In this document: positions 17,338 to 26,420 of the stretch, one piece after another | How positions within the stretch are numbered: the stretch's first letter is position 1 | Layout: every line of letters begins with the position of its first letter | Origin: Brucella pseudintermedia | GTDB lineage: Bacteria; Pseudomonadota; Alphaproteobacteria; Rhizobiales; Rhizobiaceae | Strand: one strand, 5' to 3' | NCBI RefSeq assembly: GCF_042697365.1 | Contig: NZ_CP137604.1 | Length of the DNA: 64,000 nucleotides | Notes under the pieces: generated by a model | What the model was told of the DNA's origin: nothing | Database searches by the model: none | The model's input: only the letters and a program-made list of their open reading frames with translations | Translations under genes and position numbers: made by a program

Positions 17338-17907
17338 TTAAGCCTGATCTTCAGCTTCGTCTTCGTCGTCGAAGACTTCTTCCGACAGAGGCTGTTCCTC
17401 GATGCCATAGATGGCTTCGATCGAGGTCAGGTCTTCACCCTTTGCCTGGCGTTCGGCTTCTTCGGTCGAACGGGCGATGTTGACGGTTACCTGAACCTGA
17501 ACTTCCGGATGCAGCGAAATCGAGACTTCGTGCAGGCCGATGGTCTTGATCGGGTGGTTCAGTTCAACCTGATTGCGGTGCAGGGTGAAGCCGTTGGCGG
17601 AAATGATTTCGGCGATGTCACGGGTCGAAACGGAACCGTAGAGCTGGCCGGTTTCACCAGCCGAACGCACGACGATGAAGCTTTCGCCATTGAGCTTTTC
17701 AGCAACGGCGCTGGCTTCGTTCTTGCGTTCCAGGTTCTGGGCTTCGAGCTGGGCGCGCTGGCCTTCGAACTTCTTCTTGTTGGCTTCGTTGGCGCGAAGA
17801 GCCTTGCCCTGCGGCAGCAGGAAGTTGCGGGCATAGCCGTCCTTGACCTTGACGGTTTCGCCCATCTGGCCGAGGCGGCCAATGCGTTCCAGAAGAATGA
17901 CTTCCAT
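17338..17907 (-). CDS. rplI: 50S ribosomal protein L9
   Basis: The 189-residue protein opens with the L9 N-domain MEVILLERIGRLGQMGETV and GYARNFLLPQGKA, followed by a long connecting helix (to about residue 75) and the C-terminal domain. It is about 40 residues longer than E. coli L9; the extra part is a strongly acidic tail (EEVFDDEDEAEDQA at the very end), a common alphaproteobacterial variation. It is last in the S6-S18-DUF2232-L9 operon, 30 bases after the DUF2232 gene. Confidence 0.96.
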   Translation of the reverse strand: MEVILLERIGRLGQMGETVKVKDGYARNFLLPQGKALRANEANKKKFEGQRAQLEAQNLERKNEASAVAEKLNGESFIVVRSAGETGQLYGSVSTRDIAEIISANGFTLHRNQVELNHPIKTIGLHEVSISLHPEVQVQVTVNIARSTEEAERQAKGEDLTSIEAIYGIEEQPLSEEVFDDEDEAEDQA

Positions 17908-17937
17908 TGGAGTTTCCTTTCGAGTTTCTGATTGGGT

Positions 17938-18909
17938 TTATTGACTGTCGGCACCCGGCATTTTCGAAACCGGCGCACCGCGCGAAGTGTCGAAAAGTCC
18001 AAGAACCATGAAGACGAAAAGCAGGAATGCGAAGAGTATGATCGCAAAATAGGCAAGCCATAGCGCCACCGGGCGCCACACCTTGCCACGCGTGCGAAAA
18101 TGCATGATGGCAAGACCTGACATCATGAAGCCTGCGCTAAGAGCGCCGGCAACGACGGTTGCAATCAGTCCGGCCCCGCCGGGGAGAAATGCAACCGCAA
18201 GGGCGACCGCGAAGACAAGCAAAGCCGGTCGCGGCATACGCAGCGTCGCTGGCCAGTCGTCGCGCGGTCGGCGCAGGCGGCCCGACATGGAGATCAGGCG
18301 CTGCGCCAGATAAAGATTGCCGACGAGAATCGCGAGACACGTCGCAGGCTGGATTGCAGGCAAGGCGACCATCAGCAATGCGGTCACATTGTCCCGAATG
18401 TCCTCGCTGGCTGTGAACTGTGGATCGGCTTCGGCAACACGATCGATGAGCGTACTTGCGAGTTCGCGCGCCATGTCCGGGCCGAAGCCGAGAATTGCGC
18501 CGATAACGATGAAGCTGAGCGCCACCATCAAGGCGAGCCGGAACACGATGTCCGACAGTGGATACCAGACGAGAATATCCTTTGGTCCGCCCACTTCTTC
18601 CGCTGGCCGCGCGAGGCCGGACAGGTAAGCGCCGATTGCTGCTGGAATGAAGCTCGTCAATGCCATCAAGAGGGCTGCGAGCGGGACGGCGACAACGCCG
18701 ACGGCAACCGTGGCGGTGGCGGCAGCAACGATGCCTGCGCTCGACCCCCAGCCAAGGGCAACAATGAAGATGGGAAGCGGTGTCAGGAAATAGAGAACCA
18801 TGACCATAGCGGCCATCGCGCCACCCTGAACGATGACGCCGGACGACATCAAGGCCGAGGCAAGCCCCGCCAATATGCCGATACCGATAATGGTTCCGTT
18901 GAATTTCAT
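17938..18909 (-). CDS. DUF2232 polytopic membrane protein
   Basis: The 323-residue protein is almost entirely hydrophobic, with eight to nine predicted membrane helices, e.g. IIGIGILAGLASALMSSGVI at the N-terminus and LWLAYFAIILFAFLLFVFMV near the end. It matches DUF2232, a family often encoded between rpsR and rplI in alphaproteobacteria and thought to be a transporter-like or YybS-like membrane protein of unknown function. The ATG at 18909 is chosen because upstream codons in the frame are hydrophilic and would bury the first membrane helix. Confidence 0.8.
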   Translation of the reverse strand: MKFNGTIIGIGILAGLASALMSSGVIVQGGAMAAMVMVLYFLTPLPIFIVALGWGSSAGIVAAATATVAVGVVAVPLAALLMALTSFIPAAIGAYLSGLARPAEEVGGPKDILVWYPLSDIVFRLALMVALSFIVIGAILGFGPDMARELASTLIDRVAEADPQFTASEDIRDNVTALLMVALPAIQPATCLAILVGNLYLAQRLISMSGRLRRPRDDWPATLRMPRPALLVFAVALAVAFLPGGAGLIATVVAGALSAGFMMSGLAIMHFRTRGKVWRPVALWLAYFAIILFAFLLFVFMVLGLFDTSRGAPVSKMPGADSQ

Positions 18910-19045
18910 CAGTTTCGCTGTCCTGCTCCGGTCTCGCCGGTTCGTGCAGTTAGAGGACTCTGCCCCAACTTGGGTTTTTGGTACGTCCGCTACGCCCATC
19001 GCAACGGAGGAAACGGGAGGAGGCGAACCACCTCCCGAATTCTTC

Positions 19046-19294
19046 TTACTTCACAACGTAAGGCAGCAGGCCGAGGAAACGGGCGCGCTTGATCGCCTTG
19101 GCGAGTTCACGCTGCTTCTTCTGGCTAACAGCCGTGATACGGGAAGGAACGATCTTGCCGCGTTCGGAAATGTAACGCTGCAGAAGCTTGATGTCCTTGT
19201 AGTCGATCTTCGGTGCGTTTGCGCCGGAGAACGGGCACGTCTTGCGACGGCGATGGAAAGGACGACGGGTCGGGATCTGATTGATATCAACCAT
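19046..19294 (-). CDS. rpsR: 30S ribosomal protein S18
   Basis: The 82-residue protein shows the S18 core: CPFSGANAPKIDYKD, LLQRYISERGKIVPSRIT and a C-terminal KRARFLGLLPYVVK. S18 binds S6 in the platform of the small subunit, and the two genes are adjacent as usual (two bases between rpsF stop and rpsR start). A short out-of-frame reading on the same strand is a shadow. Confidence 0.97.
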   Translation of the reverse strand: MVDINQIPTRRPFHRRRKTCPFSGANAPKIDYKDIKLLQRYISERGKIVPSRITAVSQKKQRELAKAIKRARFLGLLPYVVK

Positions 19295-19296
19295 GA

Positions 19297-19743
19297 TTAT
19301 GCTCCTTCACCAGCTTCGTTGTCGCGTGGGCGACGTGGGCCGCGATCACCGCGATCGCCACGGTCGAAACCGCCTTCACGGCGGCGCGGACGGTCATCGC
19401 CATCGCGTTCGCGACGGTCGTCACGGCGGGTGAGCATGGCCGACTGGCCTTCTTCGTGTTCTTCAACGCGAACGGTGAGGAAACGAAGAACGTCTTCGTT
19501 GATGCGCATCTGGCGTTCCATTTCAGCAACGGCTGCAGCCGGAGCGTCAATGTTTACGAGCGTGTAATACGCCTTGCGATTCTTCTTGATGCGGTAGGTG
19601 AGGGGACGCAGACCCCAGCTTTCGACCTTACCGACCTTGCCGCCATTAGCTTCGAGGACGCCCTTGAACTGTTCGACGAGAGCGTCGACCTGCTGCTGGG
19701 AAATGTCCTGGCGGGCAAGAAGCACATGTTCATAAAGAGCCAT
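19297..19743 (-). CDS. rpsF: 30S ribosomal protein S6
   Basis: The 148-residue protein begins MALYEHVLLARQDISQQQ and has the S6 ferredoxin-like core (KNRKAYYTLVNIDAPAAA, MRINEDVLRFLTVRVEEH) to about residue 95. The last 45 residues are a low-complexity Arg/Asp/Gly tail with DRGDRGDRG-type repeats, a feature of alphaproteobacterial S6. The start at 19743 is the first ATG of the conserved domain. It is first in the S6-S18-DUF2232-L9 operon, so its leader (up to about 20000) must hold the operon promoter. Confidence 0.96.
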   Translation of the reverse strand: MALYEHVLLARQDISQQQVDALVEQFKGVLEANGGKVGKVESWGLRPLTYRIKKNRKAYYTLVNIDAPAAAVAEMERQMRINEDVLRFLTVRVEEHEEGQSAMLTRRDDRRERDGDDRPRRREGGFDRGDRGDRGPRRPRDNEAGEGA

Positions 19744-20079
19744 TGGCTTTGCCTTTCTTCTGTTACAACATGCTGACACCAGCGGCTAAGCCTCTGCGAC
19801 TTCTCTTGATCCGGCAAACCGGAGAAGAAAGGACGCGCAACTTGAGACGGTCGAGAGCGGAGACACGGGAGGCAGAAGCGCTTATGACTTCTACGGACAA
19901 TGATGCAATTAATTGCACCGTTTGGCCGGCCCTCCGTTCAGCCCCCAGCTGGTGCCGAGCAATGAACGGGCGGCTATTACGTGTTTTTCCCCGGCTTTGC
20001 AAGGCGCAAACGGCACAAAAGCCGGGAAATACTTGACTTTGCTGCCCGCGCTGGGGCACATCGCGCCAAATTGCGCAGT
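19744..20079. other. Divergent promoter region between rpsF and fabD, with a long hairpin
   Basis: No gene is supported in this gap. It must hold the promoter and leader of the S6 operon (minus strand). A 9-base perfect stem CCCGGCTTT (19990-19998) / AAAGCCGGG (20018-20026) with a 19-base loop is visible about 250 bases from the rpsF start. I could not recognise the known S6:S18-binding leader motif with confidence. Confidence 0.4.
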
Positions 20080-20180
20080 TAGAGCGCATCCCGAAAGTGC
20101 GAAACGGTTTTCGGATAAGATGCGCGTTAAAATAAAAATCAGAGCGCCGATCTGATTCAGCGAGATCGAGACGCGCTCTA
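20080..20180. repeat. Bru-RS/RIME-like palindromic repeat, copy 1
   Basis: A 101-base intergenic element bounded by TAGAGCGC and GCGCTCTA, containing GTGCGAAACGGTTTTCGG. The same core and TAGAGC ends recur at 27081, 34600, 40128, 49445 and 57358. It ends 24 bases before the fabD start. Confidence 0.75.
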
Positions 20181-20204
20181 TTTGCAGAGACGAAAGAGGC
20201 TTTC

Positions 20205-21149
20205 ATGGCGGTAGCATTCACTTTTCCAGGGCAGGGCAGCCAGGCAGTGGGCATGGGCAAGGCTCTGGCAGAGCAGTTTGCAGAAGCGCGTGCTGTTTTC
20301 GAGGAAGTGGACGCGGCACTGGGCGAAAAGCTTTCTGCTACCATGTTCGAAGGTCCGGAAGACGTGCTGACGCTCACCGCCAATGCCCAGCCTGCGCTGA
20401 TGGCGGTCTCGATGGCCGTGCTGCGGGTCATGGAAGCGCGGGGCTTTTCGCTGAAGGACAAGGTTTCCTATGTCGCCGGGCACTCGCTTGGCGAATATTC
20501 CGCACTTTGCGCTGCCGGGACATTCTCGCTTGCCGATACGGCCCGCCTCCTGCGCATTCGCGGCAATGCGATGCAGAAGGCTGTTCCCGTCGGTGAAGGC
20601 GCGATGGCTGCAATCATCGGTCTCGAACACGGCGATGTGGAAGCTGTCTGCACGGAGGCCAAGTCCTCCGGTTCCGTTCAGATTGCCAATGACAATGGCG
20701 GCGGCCAGCTGGTGATTTCCGGCTCTAAGGCTGCGGTCGAGCTGGCTGCGAAACTGGCGTCTGAAAAGGGCGCCAAGCGCGCAATCATGCTGCCAGTTTC
20801 GGCACCGTTCCATTCGACCTTGATGGGGCCTGCTGCCGACGCCATGCGCGAAGCGCTTGCCTCGGTCGAAAAGCACAATCCAATCGTTCCGCTTGTCGCC
20901 AATGTGCGTGCAGCGCCGGTGACTGATGCCAACGAGATCGCGGATCTGCTGGTCGAACAGGTGACGGGCCAGGTGCGCTGGCGTGAAACTGTCGAGTGGT
21001 TTGCGGCCAATGGCGTCACCACACTTTATGAAGTAGGTTCGGGCAAGGTTCTGACCGGTCTGGCGCGCCGCATCTCGAAGGATGTGGCTGGCGTGGCTGT
21101 CGGATCGGCTGAAGAAATCGATGCGGCACTTGCCGCTCTCAACGCTTAA
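20205..21149 (+). CDS. fabD: Malonyl-CoA--ACP transacylase
   Basis: The 314-residue enzyme starts AVAFTFPGQGSQAVGMGKAL and carries the nucleophile elbow AGHSLGEYSALCA (Ser near 92) and the catalytic His in PVSAPFHSTLM near 200. It loads malonyl groups on to acyl carrier protein, the first committed step of chain elongation. The ATG is preceded by GAAAGAGG. It is first in fabD-fabG-acpP-fabF, the usual alphaproteobacterial cluster. Confidence 0.96.
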   Translation: MAVAFTFPGQGSQAVGMGKALAEQFAEARAVFEEVDAALGEKLSATMFEGPEDVLTLTANAQPALMAVSMAVLRVMEARGFSLKDKVSYVAGHSLGEYSALCAAGTFSLADTARLLRIRGNAMQKAVPVGEGAMAAIIGLEHGDVEAVCTEAKSSGSVQIANDNGGGQLVISGSKAAVELAAKLASEKGAKRAIMLPVSAPFHSTLMGPAADAMREALASVEKHNPIVPLVANVRAAPVTDANEIADLLVEQVTGQVRWRETVEWFAANGVTTLYEVGSGKVLTGLARRISKDVAGVAVGSAEEIDAALAALNA

Positions 21150-21161
21150 AAGGGACTTCGC

Positions 21162-21899
21162 ATGTTTGATCTGACTGGCCGCAAGGCTCTGGTAACCGGC
21201 GCAACCGGCGGCCTCGGTGAAGCGATTGCCCGCGCACTTCATGCGCAGGGCGCAGTCGTTGGCCTGCACGGCACGCGCGAGGAAAAGCTGAAAGAGCTTG
21301 CCGCTGAGCTTGGCGAACGCACCTTTGTTTTTCCGGCCAATCTTTCTGACCGCGAGGCTGTCAAGGCTCTCGGCCAGAAGGCCGAAGAGGAAATGGGCGG
21401 CGTCGATATTCTGGTCAACAATGCCGGGATTACCCGCGACGGGCTTTTCGTGCGCATGAGCGACGAGGACTGGGATGCTGTTCTCAACGTCAACCTGACA
21501 TCCGTCTTTAACCTGACGCGTGAACTGACCCATCCGATGATGCGCCGCCGCAATGGTCGCATCATCAACATCACGTCCATCGTCGGCGTCACCGGCAATC
21601 CCGGCCAGGCGAATTACTGCGCATCGAAGGCGGGGCTTATCGGCTTTTCCAAGTCGCTGGCGCAGGAAATCGCAAGCCGCAATGTTACCGTGAACTGCAT
21701 CGCTCCGGGCTTCATCGAATCGGCCATGACCGACAAGCTGAACGATAAGCAGAAGGATGCGATCATGAGCAATATCCCTATGAAGCGCATGGGCGTTGGC
21801 GGCGATATTGCTGCTGCAGTTGTCTATCTGGCAAGCGATGAGGCAGCCTATGTGACCGGTCAGACCCTGCACGTCAACGGCGGCATGGCCATGATCTAA
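21162..21899 (+). CDS. fabG: 3-oxoacyl-ACP reductase
   Basis: The 245-residue SDR has the cofactor loop VTGATGGLGEAIAR (residue 10), NNAGITRDGL near 86, Ser in NITSIVGVTGN near 138 and YCASKAGLIGFSKSLA (Tyr about 151). The C-terminus VTGQTLHVNGGMAMI is typical of FabG. It performs the NADPH-dependent reduction of beta-ketoacyl-ACP. It is encoded 12 bases after fabD. Confidence 0.95.
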   Translation: MFDLTGRKALVTGATGGLGEAIARALHAQGAVVGLHGTREEKLKELAAELGERTFVFPANLSDREAVKALGQKAEEEMGGVDILVNNAGITRDGLFVRMSDEDWDAVLNVNLTSVFNLTRELTHPMMRRRNGRIINITSIVGVTGNPGQANYCASKAGLIGFSKSLAQEIASRNVTVNCIAPGFIESAMTDKLNDKQKDAIMSNIPMKRMGVGGDIAAAVVYLASDEAAYVTGQTLHVNGGMAMI

Positions 21900-22173
21900 C
21901 CCTCCTTCTCCCCGCAATTATGGTATAAAATGCCTTAATACGGGGGGTGGAAAAGGAAAAGGCGCTTTGCCTTGCTCAAGAAGCATGGTAATGCGCCCAT
22001 CGAGAATTGCGGCATTCTGGGTAGAAGCTGCGATCCTGTTCCGAAAGGAATATCCACAGGATGACTGTCCGGGCGGCTTCGCTCGAAACTTGGCAGACAT
22101 CTTATAACTTGATTACAATCCTGCATGCCGCTAACCAAGGCAGAGCAACAAACACACAGGTCGAGGTTCCGAC

Positions 22174-22410
22174 ATGAGCGATACCGCAGAGCGCGTCAAG
22201 AAAATCGTTGTTGAACATCTGGGCGTAGATGCCGACAAGGTCACGGAAGGCGCAAGCTTCATTGATGACCTCGGCGCAGACAGCCTCGACACTGTCGAGC
22301 TGGTCATGGCTTTCGAAGAAGAATTCGGCGTTGAAATTCCTGACGACGCTGCCGAAACGATCCTTACGGTCGGCGACGCTGTGAAGTTCATCGACAAGGC
22401 GTCCGCCTAA
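22174..22410 (+). CDS. acpP: Acyl carrier protein
   Basis: The 78-residue acidic protein carries GADSLDTVELVMAFEEEF; the Ser of DSL (residue 37) receives the 4'-phosphopantetheine arm. It carries growing acyl chains for fatty acid, lipid A and lipoate synthesis. It is separated from fabG by 274 bases, which must hold its own strong promoter; no clear sigma-70 boxes stood out there. The ATG follows GAGG at a good distance. Confidence 0.98.
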   Translation: MSDTAERVKKIVVEHLGVDADKVTEGASFIDDLGADSLDTVELVMAFEEEFGVEIPDDAAETILTVGDAVKFIDKASA

Positions 22411-22426
22411 TCTGAACTTGCGCATT

Positions 22427-22454
22427 GGGCCGGGGTTCTCGCGAATCCCGGCCC
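22427..22454 (+). terminator. Intrinsic terminator of acpP
   Basis: An 11-base stem GGGCCGGGGTT / AATCCCGGCCC (one G-U pair) with a six-base loop, followed by TGCTTGTCTTT. It starts 17 bases after the acpP stop. Confidence 0.7.
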
Positions 22455-22683
22455 TGCTTGTCTTTAGGCGTGCCTTTCGTCTTTACGATCGGGGCGCATT
22501 TGAATGAAGGCCCTTCAACGGCCTGAAACTGCCCGAACGCTGGTCGAAAATGCGTTCGATGTGGCAGGCTCCGTTTTAACAATTGGAGCGCTATCCCTTT
22601 CAGTCAGGCCCGGACATATGTTCTGCCGGTTAAAGCCTGCGGGGCGCGGTGCTCGGGACATAACAGAGTTTTAAGGGGTGGAT

Positions 22684-23943
22684 ATGAGGCGTGTCGTCAT
22701 CACCGGTCTTGGTCTGGTGTCGCCGCTTGCCAGCGGTGTCGAAGAGACCTGGAAGCGTCTTATTGCCGGTGAAAGCGGTGCTCGCCGCATCACGGAATTT
22801 GAAGTTGACGATCTGGCCTGCCAGATTGCCTGCCGCATTCCCGTTGGCGATGGCACCAATGGCACCTTCAATGCCGATCTCCATATGGAGCCGAAGGAAC
22901 AGCGCAAGGTTGATCCTTTCATCGTCTATGCTGTCGGCGCTGCCGATCAGGCGCTGGACGATGCCGACTGGCATCCTGAAAGCGACGAAGACCAGGTTCG
23001 CACTGGCGTCCTGATTGGGTCCGGCATCGGTGGCATCGAAGGTATTGTCGAAGCGGGCTATACGCTTCGCGACAAGGGTCCGCGCCGCATCTCGCCATTC
23101 TTTATTCCTGGCCGTCTGATCAATCTGGCTTCCGGTCATGTTTCCATCAAGCACAATCTGCGCGGCCCGAACCACGCCGTCGTCACCGCCTGCTCGACCG
23201 GCGCGCACGCCATTGGCGATGCTGCCCGCCTGATCGCTTTCGGTGATGCGGATGTGATGGTCGCTGGCGGTACGGAATCTCCCGTAAGCCGCATCTCTCT
23301 GGCAGGTTTCGCGGCCTGCAAGGCGCTCTCCACCAAGCGCAACGACGATCCGACCGCAGCATCGCGTCCATATGATGAAGACCGTGACGGCTTTGTCATG
23401 GGTGAGGGCGCAGGCGTCGTGGTTCTCGAAGAACTCGAACACGCATTGGCGCGTGGCGCGAAGATCTATGCCGAAGTCATCGGTTATGGCCTTTCCGGCG
23501 ATGCCTATCACATCACCGCTCCGAGCGAGAACGGCGAGGGTGCGCAGCGCTGCATGGAAATGGCCATCAAGCGCGCTGGAATCACGCCGGATCAGATCGA
23601 CTACATCAACGCGCATGGCACTTCGACCATGGCCGATACCATCGAACTGGGCGCTGTCGAGCGCGTGGTTGGCGATGCCGCATCGAAGGTTTCGATGTCC
23701 TCGACCAAGTCGTCCATCGGTCACCTGCTGGGTGCCGCCGGCGCTGCCGAGGCGATTTTCTCGACGCTTGCCATCCGCGACAACATCGCGCCCGCGACGC
23801 TCAATCTGGACAATCCTGCGGTCTCCACGAAGATCGATCTGGTTCCGCATAAAGCCCGTGAACGCAAGATCGACGTGGCCCTGTCGAACTCCTTCGGGTT
23901 CGGCGGAACCAACGCTTCGCTGATCCTGCGCCGATATTCCTGA
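22684..23943 (+). CDS. fabF: 3-oxoacyl-ACP synthase II
   Basis: The 419-residue condensing enzyme starts MRRVVITGLGLVSPLASG and has the Cys-His-His triad: Cys in VTACSTGAHAIGDA near 172, His in NAHGTST near 313 and His in SSIGHLLGAAGAAEA near 350. The motif SNSFGFGGTNASLI ends the protein. It elongates acyl-ACP and sets the unsaturated to saturated ratio. The ATG at 22684 has AAGGGG seven bases upstream; a GTG two codons earlier would be too close to that site. Confidence 0.96.
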   Translation: MRRVVITGLGLVSPLASGVEETWKRLIAGESGARRITEFEVDDLACQIACRIPVGDGTNGTFNADLHMEPKEQRKVDPFIVYAVGAADQALDDADWHPESDEDQVRTGVLIGSGIGGIEGIVEAGYTLRDKGPRRISPFFIPGRLINLASGHVSIKHNLRGPNHAVVTACSTGAHAIGDAARLIAFGDADVMVAGGTESPVSRISLAGFAACKALSTKRNDDPTAASRPYDEDRDGFVMGEGAGVVVLEELEHALARGAKIYAEVIGYGLSGDAYHITAPSENGEGAQRCMEMAIKRAGITPDQIDYINAHGTSTMADTIELGAVERVVGDAASKVSMSSTKSSIGHLLGAAGAAEAIFSTLAIRDNIAPATLNLDNPAVSTKIDLVPHKARERKIDVALSNSFGFGGTNASLILRRYS

Positions 23944-23974
23944 TCGATATCGCGGTAATAAAATCTCAGATTTA

Positions 23975-24002
23975 AAAAACGCGGGGATTTCTCCGCGTTT
24001 TT
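23975..24002 (+). terminator. Strong intrinsic terminator of fabF
   Basis: A 10-base perfect stem AAAAACGCGG / CCGCGTTTTT with an eight-base loop, 31 bases past the fabF stop. A-tract and T-tract on the two sides make it usable in either direction. The remainder of the gap to mltG (24003-24213) shows only a 7-base inverted repeat CGGAGCT/AGCTCCG near 24160-24200. Confidence 0.85.
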
Positions 24003-24213
24003 GCCAAAATATAACCGGATGCGATGTTTAAAATCGCGAACAGCGGTTAGTGTAGTTGCAACTCCGAAGAGTTTACCGCTCTGACGAAATCAAGTGCATG
24101 ACCGTTCTGGGCGGGCATTCGACGGGATGTCGGGAGGCTGCGCCAAAATAGATAGACGGAGCTTTTCGTATAGCTAGGTTTACCTATTCAGAGCTCCGAA
24201 CCGAGGTGATTGA

Positions 24214-25407
24214 GTGAATTCAGAGGCACCATCCGGGACACAGCCCGCAGACGAGCAGCCTGCGGGCGCGACGCAGGAAACGAATGCGACTTCAAAGCCG
24301 TTCGTGCCGAAATCCGCGTCTGAGGCGCTGCGCCCCGAGCCGGGAACGCCGCCGCCGCGCAAGCGTTCGCGCCATGCGCGCAGCCAGATCGTGGTTTTCA
24401 TGAATTTCATGCTGTCGCTGGTCGTGCTGGTTCTGCTCGGCGCATCAGCCTTGTTCTATTTCGGCAAGATGCAGTTCGATGCTCCTGGCCCGCTCGCTGC
24501 CGAGACAACATTTCTTGTCAAGCGCGGCGCCGGTATCGCCGAAGTCTCCAACAGTCTGGAAAACCGCGAGATCGTCAGCGATGCGCGCATCTTCCGCTAT
24601 GGCATGCGTACGCTCGGTCATGAGAATGATCTGAAGGCTGGCGAATATGCCATCCCCGCTGGCGCGACGATGCGCGATGTGATGAATATTCTCATCAGCG
24701 GCAAGTCCATCATGTATCCGCTGACCATTCCCGAAGGTCTGACGGTCAAGCAGATATTCGACCGTATTTCGGTTGATCCGATTCTTGTCGGCGATATGCC
24801 GAAGGACATGCCGCCGGAAGGCTCGCTCTTCACCGATACGCTGCATTTCACGCGCGGCACGACGCGCTCGGAAATCATCGACCGTATGGTTGCCTCCCAG
24901 AAAAAGCTCGTGGACGAGGCTTGGGCAAAGCGCAATCCTGACTTGCCGGTCAAGGATAAGAACGAATTCGTGACGCTGGCTTCCATCGTCGAAAAGGAGA
25001 CCGGGATCGCCTCCGAGCGTCCGCATGTGGCTTCGGTCTTCGTCAACCGGCTGAAGAAGGGCATGCGCATTCAGTCCGATCCGACCATTATCTATGGCCT
25101 GTTCGGAGGGGCCGGAAAACCTTCTGATCGGCCGATCTTCAAATCCGACATCGAAAAGCCGACGCCTTACAACACTTATGTGATCAACGGCCTGCCGCCG
25201 ACGCCGATCGCAAATCCGGGCAAAGCCGCGCTGGAAGCCGTGGCCAATCCGCTGGATACCGAAGACCTTTACTTCGTCGCTGATGGAACGGGTGGTCACG
25301 TGTTCTCAAAGACGCTGCAGGAACACAACGCCAATGTCCGCAAGTGGCGCACTGTTGAACAGCAGAGGAATAACGACAGCGTTACAAATCAGAGCGCGGG
25401 ACAGTAG
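24214..25407 (+). CDS. mltG: Endolytic murein transglycosylase MltG
   Basis: The 397-residue protein has a disordered Pro/Glu-rich cytoplasmic N-terminus (about 55 residues), one membrane helix (VVFMNFMLSLVVLVLLGASALFY minus its ends, about 62-84) and a periplasmic YceG domain. The YceG domain contains LASIVEKETGIASERPHVASV near 270 (catalytic Glu in EKE), FVNRL, IQSDPTIIYG and TPYNTYVINGLPPTPI. MltG cuts nascent glycan strands and sets their length. The GTG start is supported by CCGAGGTGATTGA just upstream. Confidence 0.93.
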   Translation: MNSEAPSGTQPADEQPAGATQETNATSKPFVPKSASEALRPEPGTPPPRKRSRHARSQIVVFMNFMLSLVVLVLLGASALFYFGKMQFDAPGPLAAETTFLVKRGAGIAEVSNSLENREIVSDARIFRYGMRTLGHENDLKAGEYAIPAGATMRDVMNILISGKSIMYPLTIPEGLTVKQIFDRISVDPILVGDMPKDMPPEGSLFTDTLHFTRGTTRSEIIDRMVASQKKLVDEAWAKRNPDLPVKDKNEFVTLASIVEKETGIASERPHVASVFVNRLKKGMRIQSDPTIIYGLFGGAGKPSDRPIFKSDIEKPTPYNTYVINGLPPTPIANPGKAALEAVANPLDTEDLYFVADGTGGHVFSKTLQEHNANVRKWRTVEQQRNNDSVTNQSAGQ

Positions 25408-25429
25408 GAGCCTCTGGTGAGTTTTTTTG

Positions 25430-25459
25430 ACCGAAGCCGGCGGAAATGTCGGCTTCGGT
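25430..25459 (+). terminator. Intrinsic terminator between mltG and yicC
   Basis: A perfect 10-base stem ACCGAAGCCG / CGGCTTCGGT with a ten-base loop, followed by TCGGTTTTG. It suggests that yicC-gmk has its own promoter or depends on read-through. Confidence 0.7.
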
Positions 25460-25512
25460 TCGGTTTTGAGTAAGTCCGCTCTTTGCGGAGCTGAGTTGAG
25501 GGGATGGAACGC

Positions 25513-26412
25513 ATGGCGCTCCAAAGCATGACCGGATTTGCACGCCATTACGTGCAACACACCGTGGATGGCGGAGACGTGCGCATTGTCTGGGAAGTGC
25601 GCTCCGTCAACGGCAAGGGGCTCGACCTTCGGCTGCGTCTGCCGCAGGGTATGGAAGCGGCTGAACACCCGGTTCGCACAATGCTGGCGCGCCATTTTTC
25701 ACGCGGGAACTTTCAGGCCAGCCTCAGCGTCGAGCGCGGCGAAGCACAGGCCGGTTTCACCATCAATCAGGCGATGCTCGCCGAGGTTCTCAAGTTAGGG
25801 GCGGATTTGCAAGCCAGGCACGGTCTTGCTCCTGCGAGTGTTGATGGCATTCTTTCGCTGCGTGGCATCATCGATCAGGTGCAGGTGGCTGACAACGAAG
25901 ATGAACGCGGCGTTTTGGAAGCCGTCATCGTTTCAAGCTTTGAAGAGGCGCTCAAGGCGATTGCTGAAGCTCGCAAGCAGGAAGGCAAGGCTCTTTTCGC
26001 CATTCTGTCCGCGCATGTGGATACGATCGAACGACTGACTGAGAGTGCCCGCCGCGATCCGTCCCGCAGCACCGACGCCATCAGAGCACGCCTTGCCGGT
26101 CAGGTGGCTCTGCTGCTGGATGCTGCGCGTGAACTCGATGAAGCGCGGCTCTATCAGGAGGCGGCGTTTCTGGCGACAAAGGCCGATATCCAGGAAGAAC
26201 TGGATCGGCTCGAGACGCATGTGGCGTCCGCACGCAAGCTTCTGGCTGATGGCGGCCCTGTCGGACGCAAGCTCGACTTTCTTTCACAGGAATTTAATCG
26301 TGAAGCAAATACACTGTGTTCCAAATCGAACGCGGCGTCGATCACAGCCATCGGTCTGGAGCTGAAGGCGGTCGTGGATCAGTTTCGCGAGCAAGTACAA
26401 AATCTGGAGTAA
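25513..26412 (+). CDS. yicC: YicC-family endoribonuclease
   Basis: The 299-residue protein starts with the family signature SMTGFARH and has VRSVNGKGLDLRLRLP near 35 and the C-terminal DUF1732 block KLDFLSQEFNREANTLCSKS near 262. YicC was recently shown to be an endoribonuclease influencing small RNAs in E. coli; the role here is by family only. The ATG at 25513 has GAGGGG nine bases upstream, while an ATG at 25504 lies directly on that site. gmk follows eight bases after the stop, the common arrangement. Confidence 0.9.
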   Translation: MALQSMTGFARHYVQHTVDGGDVRIVWEVRSVNGKGLDLRLRLPQGMEAAEHPVRTMLARHFSRGNFQASLSVERGEAQAGFTINQAMLAEVLKLGADLQARHGLAPASVDGILSLRGIIDQVQVADNEDERGVLEAVIVSSFEEALKAIAEARKQEGKALFAILSAHVDTIERLTESARRDPSRSTDAIRARLAGQVALLLDAARELDEARLYQEAAFLATKADIQEELDRLETHVASARKLLADGGPVGRKLDFLSQEFNREANTLCSKSNAASITAIGLELKAVVDQFREQVQNLE

Positions 26413-26420
26413 CAGGTATC

